Part shown: in pieces, positions 1 through 8,067 of the stretch
Layout: each line of letters starts with the position of its first letter
Position numbering within the stretch: position 1 is the first letter of the stretch
Source of the DNA: Micromonosporaceae bacterium
Lineage (GTDB): Bacteria > Actinomycetota > Actinomycetes > Mycobacteriales > Micromonosporaceae
Assembly: GCA_020027875.1 (NCBI GenBank)
Contig: JAHRHA010000039.1
Span: 1 to 44,445, forward strand
Length of the DNA stretch: 44,445 nucleotides
Direction: 5' to 3'
The notes under the pieces: model-generated
Database searches by the model: none
What the model saw: only the letters and a program-made list of their open reading frames with translations
What the model was told of the DNA's origin: nothing
Translations under genes and position numbers: made by a program

Positions 1-323
1 CGCCGGTAAGGCGAGCCCGGGAGGACACGTGGGGGCGACTACGACATCCAGCGCGGCCGACCCAACCCCGACGGTCGGCTCTTCGGACCAGTCACTGCCC
101 GGGCTCGGCACCCAGCCTACGCCCGGCGACCACGACACCACCGACCCTGGCGCGGGCACAGGCGACCCCGACCGAGCCGGCCCTGGCCACACGCCCGCGC
201 CGACGGACTCGAGACGCCCAGACCAACGCACAACCGGGCAAACTAGGCACCCTCGGGCAACCGAAACTGTGACTTGACACAGAGGGGTGCCAAATGAGGA
301 TGTGTGCTTCGGTCGCTGGCTGA
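1..323. other. No recognisable gene
   Basis: Open frames exist on both strands here, but their translations are dominated by Pro, Thr, Arg, Gly and Asp, which is typical of chance frames in high-GC DNA. I recognise no domain, no convincing ribosome site and no RNA gene. A frame containing DYDIQRGRPNPDGRLFGP near position 45 looks slightly more protein-like than the rest and could be the end of a gene that enters from the left, but I cannot name it. Confidence 0.4.
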
Positions 324-561
324 TTATTCAAGCCGGTACTCCCAGCCTTCCTCTCGCCAGTCGGAAGTCGGCGAGGACGAGATCCTCCAGTGCGATCCCG
401 TTGGCCACATGCTCCAGGGCATGCTGCGTCGCGACGTGGCCGATCAGCAGCACCCATTGCCCGGCCCATCGCGCCGGCAGATCGGCAAGTAGGCCCGAAA
501 CTCGGCGCACTGCCTGCCGCAGACTCTCGCCGCCTGGAGCGTACGTAGGCGGCGGGACGTG
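324..561 (-). pseudogene. Histidine phosphatase family remnant, C-terminal, frameshifted
   Basis: The leftward frame reads GGESLRQAVRRVSGLL, then VLLIGHVATQHALEHV and GIALEDLVLADF. This is the C-terminal half of a phosphoglycerate-mutase-like histidine phosphatase, including the second conserved His (GHxAT). Just after LADF the frame breaks: one base further on it continues WREEGWEYRLE and stops at 324-326, the normal family ending. In the unshifted frame the protein ends with unrelated residues. The N-terminal half with the RHG catalytic motif is not found upstream in any frame. It is therefore a truncated, frameshifted relic. The family match is from motif recognition only. Confidence 0.7.
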
Positions 562-726
562 CCCGCTCCTGCCTGGCCCAGACCCCGGCTCTCGGCCAAC
601 GGTTAACCCTGGACGAATCTTGGTTATCATACCGATTCCGAAGCCTGGTTCTACGCCTGGAGCGGTCCATCCGCCGCTGGTCATTGTCGGCCTCGCGCCT
701 CCTGGGCAGGCTCATGGTGGGGATAC

Positions 727-1014
727 ATGTATGCAATTCGTTCCGTCCTGCTGTGCTTTATCTCCTCCTTTGCGATATCGCCCATCTCGCATCTGTTTGG
801 GTTGTCTTGGGACGCTGAGCGAACTATATTGACGGCACTTTTTGCCGTGGCCGCGTGTGCCGTGATGGGCGGTGCGATTTTCGGCGCCGCCGTATTTCAG
901 CGATACGGTCGCGTCATGGTATACGAGCAGCGTGCCCTTCTTCGCTGTCTCGCCCGGGACGTTGTGCGATATCGGCCACCCGGGAGAGGGACCTCCTGCC
1001 GTTGCCGTGGGTAG
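727..1014 (+). CDS. Small two-helix membrane protein, unknown
   Basis: A 95-residue frame starts with ATG preceded by GGTGGGG about 5 bases upstream. Residues 5-22 and about 32-58 are hydrophobic and could be two membrane spans; the rest is basic. The DNA is less GC-rich than its surroundings (for example around 735-850), hinting at foreign origin. The last 9 or so codons run into an 11-bp hairpin at 987-1023, so the true C-terminus may be altered. I do not recognise a family. It could be a genuine small protein or a remnant. Confidence 0.35.
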   Translation: MYAIRSVLLCFISSFAISPISHLFGLSWDAERTILTALFAVAACAVMGGAIFGAAVFQRYGRVMVYEQRALLRCLARDVVRYRPPGRGTSCRCRG

Positions 1015-1663
1015 GAGGTCCCTTAGCTTTGATACGCGGCCTGACATCTGGTCGCGCCTTGTAACGATTTACGACAACACCGAGGTTCTGCGAAATTCGC
1101 TGGCGCATCGGCGCCTGCTTGTCGATCCAACCTCTGGCGCAATCACTGGAATTTCCCGGCCTGGCGAGCCGGCCCCGAGGTCATGGACCGTCCATGAGCA
1201 GACGGCCTTCTGTCAAGTTGCCGTGGGCGCAGCGAACGGGGTCATCGCCGGACAGGTCGCAACCCGCCAGGAGGATCAACTCCGCTGGGCCTTGGACCAG
1301 CTGACCATGCACCATGGACAGCCGCCATTCGGCCCCTCAGCCGTGAGCGGACTGATTCCGCGTGTCGAGCGAAGGTCGCCCGGCCCGTCGGGTGAGGTGA
1401 ATGTGGACTTCACGCGTGTGCATGCCCGCGCACGTGCCGCAGTCGAAGGCGTGTCGCACTACGATCTCGAACTTCACCTGCCTGACGGTCGAGTCTTGGC
1501 GGGCCCTTTGGAGGACGCAAGGAGGAGGCCGCGATCCCCGAGTAACGAGACCATCGCCGCATCGGTGCGCGGGCGAACCGGCCGATCGGCGCCCGCAGCG
1601 CGTCTCTGCCCGGGGTGCCGCCGCTGCCCGCACGGCCGGTCAAGGGGCAGATCCGGCGGCTGA
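872..1663 (+). CDS. Hypothetical protein with HEPN-like RX4H motif; 5' end uncertain
   Basis: The well-formed part runs from about 1040 to 1555. It contains NTEVLRNSLAHRRLLVD at 1075-1125, then HEQTAFCQVAVGAANGVI and a C-terminal stretch HYDLELHLPDGRVLAGPLEDA. The RNSLAH element (R-X4-H) is the signature seen in HEPN-type helical domains, many of which are RNases of toxin or defence systems. Whether this protein is one cannot be decided from the motif alone. The in-frame GTG at 872 lies upstream of a terminator hairpin, and no start codon follows the hairpin before the conserved part, so the N-terminus is probably missing. Past about 1555 the frame overlaps the thiO remnant and is likely not native. 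Confidence 0.45.
   Translation: MRFSAPPYFSDTVASWYTSSVPFFAVSPGTLCDIGHPGEGPPAVAVGRRSLSFDTRPDIWSRLVTIYDNTEVLRNSLAHRRLLVDPTSGAITGISRPGEPAPRSWTVHEQTAFCQVAVGAANGVIAGQVATRQEDQLRWALDQLTMHHGQPPFGPSAVSGLIPRVERRSPGPSGEVNVDFTRVHARARAAVEGVSHYDLELHLPDGRVLAGPLEDARRRPRSPSNETIAASVRGRTGRSAPAARLCPGCRRCPHGRSRGRSGG
987..1023. terminator. Perfect 11-bp hairpin, terminator-like
   Basis: AGGGACCTCCT (987-997) is followed by a 15-base loop and its exact reverse complement AGGAGGTCCCT (1013-1023), then TAGCTTT. The stem plus short T-rich tail fits a rho-independent terminator for the small membrane gene. It lies inside the frame of the next gene, which suggests that gene's listed start is too early or its 5' end is lost. 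Confidence 0.5.
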
Positions 1664-1917
1664 GCGGCGCCGCCGGATTGCTCGACGTGGCCGTGCGTGC
1701 GCTCGTGCGCGGGCGCCCGGTGTACCTCGTGGCGTAGGAGCGGGACGGTCTCATCGTCGGCACCACCGTGGAGGAGAAGGGCTTCGACGCGGCCGTCACC
1801 GCCGGCGCCGTGCACGACCTGCTGTGGGACGCGATCGAGGTCGTGCCCGGCGTCACCGAGCTGAACCTGGTCGAGATGCTCGCGGAGTGGCGACCGGGCA
1901 CACCGACAACGCCGGCT
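1560..1917 (+). pseudogene. thiO: Glycine oxidase ThiO remnant
   Basis: One frame reads LPARPVKGQIRRLSG, RGRPVYLVA, an in-frame TAG at 1735-1737, then ERDGLIVGTTVEEKGFDA, AVHDLLWDAIEVVPGVTELNLVE and EWRPGTP. This is the C-terminal part of the FAD-dependent glycine oxidase of thiamine-thiazole synthesis. After GTP a one-base shift gives the expected DNA, and homology then stops exactly where a repeat arm begins (1918). The N-terminal FAD-binding half and the last 40 or so residues are absent. There is no thiamine gene nearby, so this is a stranded fragment. Confidence 0.75.
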
Positions 1918-2113
1918 CCGGTAACCCTACGTTACATCAGTGGCGATAGATGTCGTGCGTTGGTTGGCGAAGTCCCAGCTCAGCGCGGTGATTCCTCCCG
2001 GTGAGCAGAGCAAACGACGGCCCAGGCTTGTGGTCGAGATCCCGGCTCCTAATCACTCCGCGTAATTCACCGGAGAAACCAAACCAGCCGGAACCGGCGC
2101 CCGTCCGACCCCG
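1918..2113 (+). repeat. Solo arm of the dispersed fold-back element
   Basis: This segment begins CCGGTAACCCTACGTTACAT and contains GTGAGCAGAGCAAACGACGG and CACTCCGCGTAATTCACCGG. It matches, over roughly 195 bp, the reverse complement of the left arm of the element at 15368-15584 and the arm at 39287-39499. Its inner end abuts the broken thiO fragment, and its outer end decays after CCGACCCCG without the terminal TGGTYRCC and TA. No second arm is present, so it is a half element, probably left by a deletion or recombination. Confidence 0.75.
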
Positions 2114-2249
2114 TCCTAATCCGCGCTCCGATTTGCCGTACCGGCTCGGGGGAAAGCGTACGGCCGATGGTGGTCAGCCCGATCGCCGGGTGGTTGGATG
2201 CGGCTAGCCGATGTTTGGTCAATCGGCGCTCATCTTCGAAGGAAGGCCG

Positions 2250-3101
2250 ATGAACTACCTGATCTATGCGGTCGCCGTCGTGCTGCTGGCCGCCGTGGTG
2301 CTAGCCGTCAAGGTTGCCTTCGTGGACAAGCGGCCGCAGAAGATCGGCGTGCTATTCATGCTGCTGGCGGTCCCGCTGTACGTGGTCTACTACAACGACC
2401 GCTGGCCGAAGAGCTGGGGCGAGGTCCGCATGCGGGACTTGGCCAAGCCGCTTCAGAACTACACGCCTCGGGCCGACGTCAACTTCGAGTCTCATATCGC
2501 TCCGGCCATCATGGTCGGCGTAATTCTGCTGGTGTACCTGGTGGTCTTCCAGCGGGTCGCGGTGCGGCGCCGGCTGGCGCGGATCTCCGACCCGATCGCG
2601 ACGTTCCTCGCTGGCTCGGTGGCGGCGACCATGTCCGGCGGCACCCTCGTCTCGACGTTCCACTGGGGTTGGCTGGGCGCGGTCGGCATTAGCGTCGGCT
2701 TCGCGCTCATCTACCTCGGCGCGCTGGCTCTGCTCGCCGCGATCTTGGAGCTGATGGCCGCGCTCGCCAGGCTCTTCGGCGTCTGGATGCAGCGGAGAGT
2801 CTTCGCCGTAGCGACCATGATCACTCGCGCCGCGAGCTGGATCTCCTCGCTCGGCGGGCGGCTCGTGCCCCGTAGCCTCGTGGAGAAGATCCGAGCGGAC
2901 ACCGCGCGCCAGGAGGCCACCTTCGTAGAGGAGCAGGACGCGCAGGACCGGTGGATCGAGGCGGGATTCATTCGCGACCGCGCCCGCCGGAGCGCTCGGA
3001 ACGCCCGCCGCCGCGGCGCGGTCGCTCCGCTCGACGAGCCCGCCGATGCCGCAGCCACCAGCAGCACCGAACAACCCCAACTTCAACGTAGTGGATCTTG
3101 A
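2250..3101 (+). CDS. Integral membrane protein, unknown
   Basis: I choose the ATG at 2250 because GAAGGAAGG lies just upstream; an in-frame start at 2211 would add 13 residues. The 283-residue protein begins with a membrane helix (residues 3-20) followed by a second (32-47), a loop, a third around 90-107, and two more hydrophobic stretches at about 125-175. A long charged C-terminal tail (after about 200) is rich in Arg, Ala and Glu and probably cytoplasmic. I recognise no enzyme motif and no named family. It stands alone: remnants lie to its left and the leftward TetR/MFS pair converges on it from the right. Confidence 0.75.
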   Translation: MNYLIYAVAVVLLAAVVLAVKVAFVDKRPQKIGVLFMLLAVPLYVVYYNDRWPKSWGEVRMRDLAKPLQNYTPRADVNFESHIAPAIMVGVILLVYLVVFQRVAVRRRLARISDPIATFLAGSVAATMSGGTLVSTFHWGWLGAVGISVGFALIYLGALALLAAILELMAALARLFGVWMQRRVFAVATMITRAASWISSLGGRLVPRSLVEKIRADTARQEATFVEEQDAQDRWIEAGFIRDRARRSARNARRRGAVAPLDEPADAAATSSTEQPQLQRSGS

Positions 3102-3136
3102 CTGGCGGGCTCGACGGAGTACATGCGAATCCCCTC

Positions 3137-3736
3137 CTACGCGGACGGCTGGGCGGTGAACCCGTCCTCCAGCGCCTCGAGGGAGGCGTCCAGCAGCTCA
3201 GGCAGGCTCAACGCGCCGTCGCTGTTGAGCCAGTCCATGAGCACTGCCAGCCAGGCGCCGATTACCGCGCCGACTAGCGCCCGGATGGCCGGGTCGCCTT
3301 CTGGCCGGCCGAGCCGGCGCGCCATGGGCGGGCTCAGTATATCGATGGTCGCGAGCATGTTGTCCACCGAGCGGGCCCGCAGTGCCGGCACCGACATGAT
3401 GAGTTTCGCGCGGCCGAGGATCCGGTCCAGCTCGTCCGGGGGCATCTGGCCGAACGACTCCCGCAGCGCGTGCCGGAATGCGCGAAGCGGGGGCAGGTCG
3501 GCCGGGGTGTGTTCCAGGGCCGCGACCATCAGCGGGTCGTAGTCGTCCTCGATGACCACGTCCTCCTTAGTCTTGAAGTAACGGAAGAACGTCGCGGGGG
3601 AGACCTCGGCCGCAGCGGCAATCTGTTCCACCGTTGTCGCCTCGTACCCCTGCGCGTCAATCAACCGAACGGCGTGCTCCTGGATCGCCGCACGTGTGCG
3701 CAGCTTCTTCCGTTCGCGAAGGCTCGGGCCGGTCAT
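3137..3736 (-). CDS. TetR/AcrR family repressor
   Basis: This 199-residue protein opens with LRERKKLRTRAAIQEHAVRL, then GYEATTVEQIAAAAEVSPATFFRYF at about 31-55, the classic TetR helix-turn-helix. The C-terminal part (PPLRAFRHALRESFG onward) is helical and would form the ligand and dimer domain. Its ATG (3734-3736) overlaps the TGA of the upstream exporter gene (ATGA), so the two are translationally coupled. The long open frame extends 41 codons further upstream, but those lie within the exporter gene. Inferred role: local repressor of the exporter, probably acting on the tandem palindromes at 5294-5327. Confidence 0.92.
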   Translation of the reverse strand: MTGPSLRERKKLRTRAAIQEHAVRLIDAQGYEATTVEQIAAAAEVSPATFFRYFKTKEDVVIEDDYDPLMVAALEHTPADLPPLRAFRHALRESFGQMPPDELDRILGRAKLIMSVPALRARSVDNMLATIDILSPPMARRLGRPEGDPAIRALVGAVIGAWLAVLMDWLNSDGALSLPELLDASLEALEDGFTAQPSA

Positions 3737-5271
3737 CGAGTCGATTCTGTCAGGCGCCGTCGTCCGGGCGCGACGTCCACGCCGTCGGCCGCCTCGGGCT
3801 TGGGCCGGCGAAGACCCGCCTGTACGCCGAGGGCTCCGGCCGCCGCGACGACGGCGCACGCGAGCAGCACCACGGACATCGCAGACGCGAACGCCAGCCT
3901 CGCGTCGACGGCGAGCGCGGCGTCACCGAGTCGAGTCGCCACGGCCACCGCTCCGGCGACGGAGTCGCGGCTCGCCTCCGCCGCCACGGGTGGCAGGACT
4001 GCGTCGCGGTCGAGCTGTCCGGTGTAGACCGCCGCGGCGAGGCTGCCCAGGAGCGCGACGCCGAGCGCTGCGCCGACCTGGCGCAGTGCCATGGTCAGCG
4101 CGGCGCCCGAGCCGCTCCGCTCGGGCGGCAGCTCACCCAGGACCGCGTCCATGGCCGGCGCGAGCGCGAGCCCTACCCCGAGCCCAGTCACGCTGAGCCA
4201 GGCGGCGACGAACCCATTCCCGGAATCGGCACCGGTCAGCGCGCCGACGGCGAGCGCCGCGGCGATCAGCCAGAGGCCGGCGGCGATCGGGCCGCGGGAC
4301 CCCAACCGCGTGACTATTCGCTCGCTGACCCGGGCGCCGACGATCAGCCCCGCCATCATCGGCAGCAGCCGCACGCCCGTGCCGAGCGCGTCGATGCCCC
4401 GTACCGCTTGAAGGTATTGAGGCAAGACGAAGAACAGGCCGAACATGCCGAACGATGCCACCGTGCCGGCAACCGAACCCCACAGGAATCGTGGGCGCCC
4501 GAACAGGCGCAGGTCGATCATCGGCTCGGCCACCCGGCGCTCCCAGGCCATGAAAGCGGCCAGCAGGACTATTCCACCGAGGGTGGTTGCGATGACCGGA
4601 AGCGAGGTCCAGCCGCGCTCCGGGGCGGAGATCACCCCGTACACAAAAGCGACCAGGCCGGCGGTGGAGAGAAGCCCTCCCACGACGTCGATGCGGCGCG
4701 GCGTCGGATCCTTCGACTCCGGTACGAGGGCAGCTACCGCCACGATGGCCAGAAGAACCACCGGAACGTTCACCAGGAACACCGAGCCCCACCAGAAGTG
4801 GTTGAGCAGGTAGCCGCCGATGATCGGGCCGAGCGGAACGCCGGCACCGAGCCCGATGGCCAGGAAGGCGATCGCCTTCGCGCGCTCTTCTCGTGGGAAG
4901 AGCGTGGGGATGACGGCGGCGGTGACCGGGGTCAGGATGGCCGCGCCGACGCCCATCAGCGCACGGGCCGCGATCACGGTGCTCGCGTCGCCGGCGTAGC
5001 TCGCCAGCACCGAGGCGCCGCCGAAGAGCGCCAGCCCCGTGAGCAGGAAGGCCTTGCGGCCGAACCGATCCCCGAGCGCTCCGGCCGGCAGGAGCAGGCC
5101 GGCGAGCACCAGGACGTACGCGTCGATCATCCACTGCAGCTGGGCGATGTCGGCATTCAGCGCTACGGCGAGGTTGGGCAACGCGACGTTGAGGATGGTC
5201 GCGTCGAACCCGAACGTGAGCAGGCTCAGCACCAGTGCGCCGAGCGCCCACCAGCGGCGGTTCGAGGTCAT
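3733..5271 (-). CDS. DHA2-type MFS drug exporter (EmrB/QacA-like, 14 TM)
   Basis: This 512-residue protein has the length and alternation of hydrophobic segments expected for a 14-helix proton-coupled multidrug exporter. Motif A appears as GALGDRFGRKAF after the second helix, and motif C-like glycine-rich sequence GVPLGPIIGGYLL follows helix 5. It begins MTSNRRWWALGALVLSLLTFGFDATILNVALPNL-type sequence, where the acidic D near residue 24 is typical of the DHA2 family. GAAGGAG lies 6 bases before the ATG. It is the first gene of a two-gene operon with the TetR regulator. The substrate cannot be predicted. Confidence 0.93.
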   Translation of the reverse strand: MTSNRRWWALGALVLSLLTFGFDATILNVALPNLAVALNADIAQLQWMIDAYVLVLAGLLLPAGALGDRFGRKAFLLTGLALFGGASVLASYAGDASTVIAARALMGVGAAILTPVTAAVIPTLFPREERAKAIAFLAIGLGAGVPLGPIIGGYLLNHFWWGSVFLVNVPVVLLAIVAVAALVPESKDPTPRRIDVVGGLLSTAGLVAFVYGVISAPERGWTSLPVIATTLGGIVLLAAFMAWERRVAEPMIDLRLFGRPRFLWGSVAGTVASFGMFGLFFVLPQYLQAVRGIDALGTGVRLLPMMAGLIVGARVSERIVTRLGSRGPIAAGLWLIAAALAVGALTGADSGNGFVAAWLSVTGLGVGLALAPAMDAVLGELPPERSGSGAALTMALRQVGAALGVALLGSLAAAVYTGQLDRDAVLPPVAAEASRDSVAGAVAVATRLGDAALAVDARLAFASAMSVVLLACAVVAAAGALGVQAGLRRPKPEAADGVDVAPGRRRLTESTR

Positions 5272-5293
5272 GACGTACTCCTTCGTGAGAGCT

Positions 5294-5335
5294 ACTCTGT
5301 TTTGAGAGTAACACTCGTAAGAGAGTGGCTGTCAA
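5294..5335 (-). promoter_or_regulatory. Promoter with tandem TetR-type operator palindromes
   Basis: Upstream of the exporter are two palindromes: ACTCT-N6-AGAGT at 5294-5309 and CACTC-N6-GAGTG at 5312-5327, with centres 18 bp apart. On the leftward strand a perfect TTGACA (5330-5335) is followed after 18 bases by TTACTC, so the operators overlap the -10 region and the early transcript. That arrangement suits repression by the TetR protein encoded downstream. Assignment to that regulator is inference. Confidence 0.65.
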
Positions 5336-5475
5336 GCCCTCGTAATGTGAGTCGGTTTCGCTAATCTCCTTCCCGCGCCCGATCTGCCCGACGTCGTCCT
5401 CTGGTCGATTCCCGCGTTTGCACCACTCCGGCCAGCGCTTCAACCTCTCGAGCCACGGCGCCCCGAGGTGATCGC

Positions 5476-6489
5476 CTAGTGCGTCCGTGTCAGCTCCAGC
5501 ACGTCGGCCAGTTGCCGCGGGGTCGGCAGGATGCGCAGCGCCTCGTCGATCTCGCGTTCGGCCCACTCGCGGTGCCGCTGCTCGGCTTGCGGGTCGAGCG
5601 CGACGCGCGCCTGGATCAGCAAGAAGTTCAGCCGGCCCGCGAGGAGCATCGAGAAGTCCGCCGGCTCGGTGATGCGACCCGGACCACCCTCGCGCACGTA
5701 CGCATCGCACATGCCGCGCATGGCGTCGAGGTCGGCGGTCGAGCCGTCGCAGAACCAGTCGAACAGCGCCCCGGCCAGCTCCCGGCCCGGCGCGGCCGGC
5801 CCGAGGTTGTCCCAGTCGACGACCACCAGCCCGCCTGCGGGGTCGGCGAGGACGTTTTCCGGGTGGAGGTCGCGATGGCAGACGATCAGCGCGGCGGGAT
5901 CGGCCGGCGCGACCGCCGCGCACAACTCGGGCAGCGTGGTCAGCCGGTCGGCGAGTCGGGCGGCCCACGCCGCGCCCGACACGGACACCTCCGGCGACGC
6001 TGGCGGAGCCGGACAACGCAACACCTCCGCCCACTCGTGCACGGCGGGGACGTGGTCGTACCAGGGATCGGGCGGTCCGCCGCCCGGCTCGACCGCCGCG
6101 GCGGGAGCGCACCGGTGCAGGCGCGCGAGCAGCGCCCCGAGCTCTCGCGGCGTGGCTTGCGCCGTCAGCTCGACCGGCCGCAGGTCGATCCAGTCGTAGA
6201 GGCGCAGCCACGTCTCACCGGGCGCCGCGAGCAGGTGGCGCCCTTCGCGGTCGGGGTGGCTCGCCGGTAGCCGCACCCCCACCTCGGCCGCACGCCGCGC
6301 GAACGCCAGCTCGGCCTCGATCAACGCCTCCGACGGCGGCTCGGCGAAGATCTCCTTGAGCGCATAGCGTGCCGGGCCGACGTCCAGCCGCCAGATCTGC
6401 CCGAGCGCACCCCGCGGCCCCGCGGACGCCACGACGTCCTCACCCCACCCGAACGCCTCGCGCACGTGCGCGACCAGCTCCTTGACCAC
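5476..6489 (-). CDS. Aminoglycoside phosphotransferase (APH)-fold kinase
   Basis: The protein contains ALIVCHRDLHPENVLADP and GLVVVDWDNLGPAAPGRELAG, the catalytic HxDxxxxN and DxD-type metal sites of the APH/choline-kinase fold. The N-terminal nucleotide-binding part includes ALKEIF with the expected Lys. I favour the GTG at 6487-6489 (VVKELVAHVREAFGWG), giving 338 residues. The open frame continues to an ATG at 6619-6621, but those extra 44 residues are rich in Arg, Pro and Gly with no similarity I know. The substrate is unknown; families of this type include antibiotic, homoserine and sugar kinases. It is monocistronic here. Confidence 0.85.
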   Translation of the reverse strand: MVKELVAHVREAFGWGEDVVASAGPRGALGQIWRLDVGPARYALKEIFAEPPSEALIEAELAFARRAAEVGVRLPASHPDREGRHLLAAPGETWLRLYDWIDLRPVELTAQATPRELGALLARLHRCAPAAAVEPGGGPPDPWYDHVPAVHEWAEVLRCPAPPASPEVSVSGAAWAARLADRLTTLPELCAAVAPADPAALIVCHRDLHPENVLADPAGGLVVVDWDNLGPAAPGRELAGALFDWFCDGSTADLDAMRGMCDAYVREGGPGRITEPADFSMLLAGRLNFLLIQARVALDPQAEQRHREWAEREIDEALRILPTPRQLADVLELTRTH

Positions 6490-6778
6490 GATCAGACCAC
6501 TGTGGACAGCAGGGCGACCGGCGACCGGCGAGTGAGCACCGCGAAGATCTGGGCGACGAGCTTCACGCGACCCAGTATGGACCGTATGGGTGGCCCCGGC
6601 GGCGGTGGGCAGCGAGCGCACCGAATGGGCCGGTTAGCGCGCGAGCAACACGCCGATACGTTCGGCTAATCGCTCCGCGACGATGTCCCGATCCGCCTGT
6701 ACCCGACTCGTCGCACCTCGCCTTCGACGCGGCGCGCTTGGCATCGTGACACCGGTATTTCGTGCGTACGGTAGTCCG

Positions 6779-7178
6779 GTGGACACGACGATCAAGGTCG
6801 ACAGGCAGGTTCGTGACCGACTTGCCACGATCGCACGCGAGCGCGGAACGACGATTCGCGACCTGGTGTCAGAGATGACTGCGGCGACTCCGACGCGCGA
6901 GGAGCTGACTGCCCGTGCGCCAACGGGACTCATGCGTGGCGCTCTTCCGCCGCGAGCTCGGCGCGCTGGTGCGAGCTGCGCGGCGTCGGACGGCACGTCG
7001 GGAGCGAGTACAACGCTGTCTCGATTCGGCAACCTGCCACCGCACCATCAATCTGCTGCGAACACTGTCGCCCTCGAGGCCTTACCGCATGCCAGCGCGT
7101 CACGCCCGCCCCAACCTGATCGACCAATCGGTCGATTCCCCTGCGCCACAATGGTTCCAACCATCATCCAATGCATGA
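6779..7178 (+). pseudogene. Ribbon-helix-helix antitoxin, frameshifted
   Basis: From the GTG at 6779 the frame reads DTTIKVDRQVRDRLATIARE then RGTTIRDLVSEMTAATPTREELT, a CopG/VapB-like ribbon-helix-helix N-terminus as found in type II antitoxins. Soon after, the frame turns into unrelated basic sequence. A second frame, opening at 6915, gives LFRRELGALVRAAR, resembling the W/FRELxAL toxin-binding tail of such antitoxins. One base change in number would join them. No toxin gene follows. I regard it as a decayed antitoxin rather than a working module. Confidence 0.55.
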
Positions 7179-7335
7179 TCGCACTACGGTGCCGTTACGC
7201 CGATGGTCATCGATCAAAATCTTCAGGGTGAAGTAACCAATCCCGTGCGGACCTGCCAAAAGCCTCTGATCGACCGTGGGCCGGGTGTACAACGGGCATG
7301 TAGGCAACGAATGAAGCCACAGACTGGAGGTCTCC

Positions 7336-7743
<408 letters not shown>

Positions 7744-7765
7744 CTACTTCGACCTGTGGAAGTAG
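7744..7765. terminator. Hairpin after DUF326 gene
   Basis: CTACTTC (7744-7750) pairs with GAAGTAG (7759-7765) across an 8-base loop, directly after the TAA stop at 7741-7743, followed by CTT. A 7-bp stem is modest, so it is a weak terminator at best. Confidence 0.4.
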
Positions 7766-8067
7766 CTTCGCCCATCCCGTCCGTTGTGGTCGTTGACGAT
7801 CGGTGGTGGGTAAGGGTTGCGAGCGGCCGTTGGCCACCGCGATCCGTTCGGTGTCTGCCTTGGCGTGGGGGTTATGCGGTGCGCCACTTGACGAGCCTGC
7901 GGAAGCCCCCGTCAGCGCTCGTGCTCGTTCCACGATCACGTCATTTCGGACCGAGTCCGCGCTGGGTCGGCTGCGCGGCGATCCCACCCCAGCCGACCCG
8001 TGCGCGCCATCAGCCCCGGCTCCCGGTCGCCCTGGATGTCGCGGCCGACGAATATTGGAGCTCCAAG
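7766..8067. other. No supported gene
   Basis: The frame of the following reductase is open through this stretch, but its translation is rich in Arg, Pro and Trp and lacks similarity. The reductase has a good internal start at 8068. A leftward frame is also open but unrecognised. The upstream regulatory region of the reductase should lie here. Confidence 0.45.

Noticed and set aside
2001..2207. Similar short peptides encoded in all repeat arms (SRANGPxGLWSRSRL type)
   Set aside because: They arise from the conserved repeat core, lack ribosome sites, end at different places, and the opposite strand also gives a shared peptide (LLCSLGGNTALS). Nucleotide conservation explains both.
3634..5364. 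Long rightward open frame (over 500 codons) opposite the exporter gene
   Set aside because: It is antisense to the MFS gene, rich in Arg, Asp, Gly and His, without domains; a codon-bias shadow in high-GC DNA.
5336..5475. Possible gene between exporter promoter and kinase gene
   Set aside because: Only 140 bp; the leftward translation (WLERLKRWPEWCKRG) is open but has no start or family match.
4133..6211. Leftward open frame of nearly 700 codons crossing exporter and kinase genes
   Set aside because: It overlaps two recognisable genes in another frame and its translation is low-complexity Arg/Gly/Ala/Pro.
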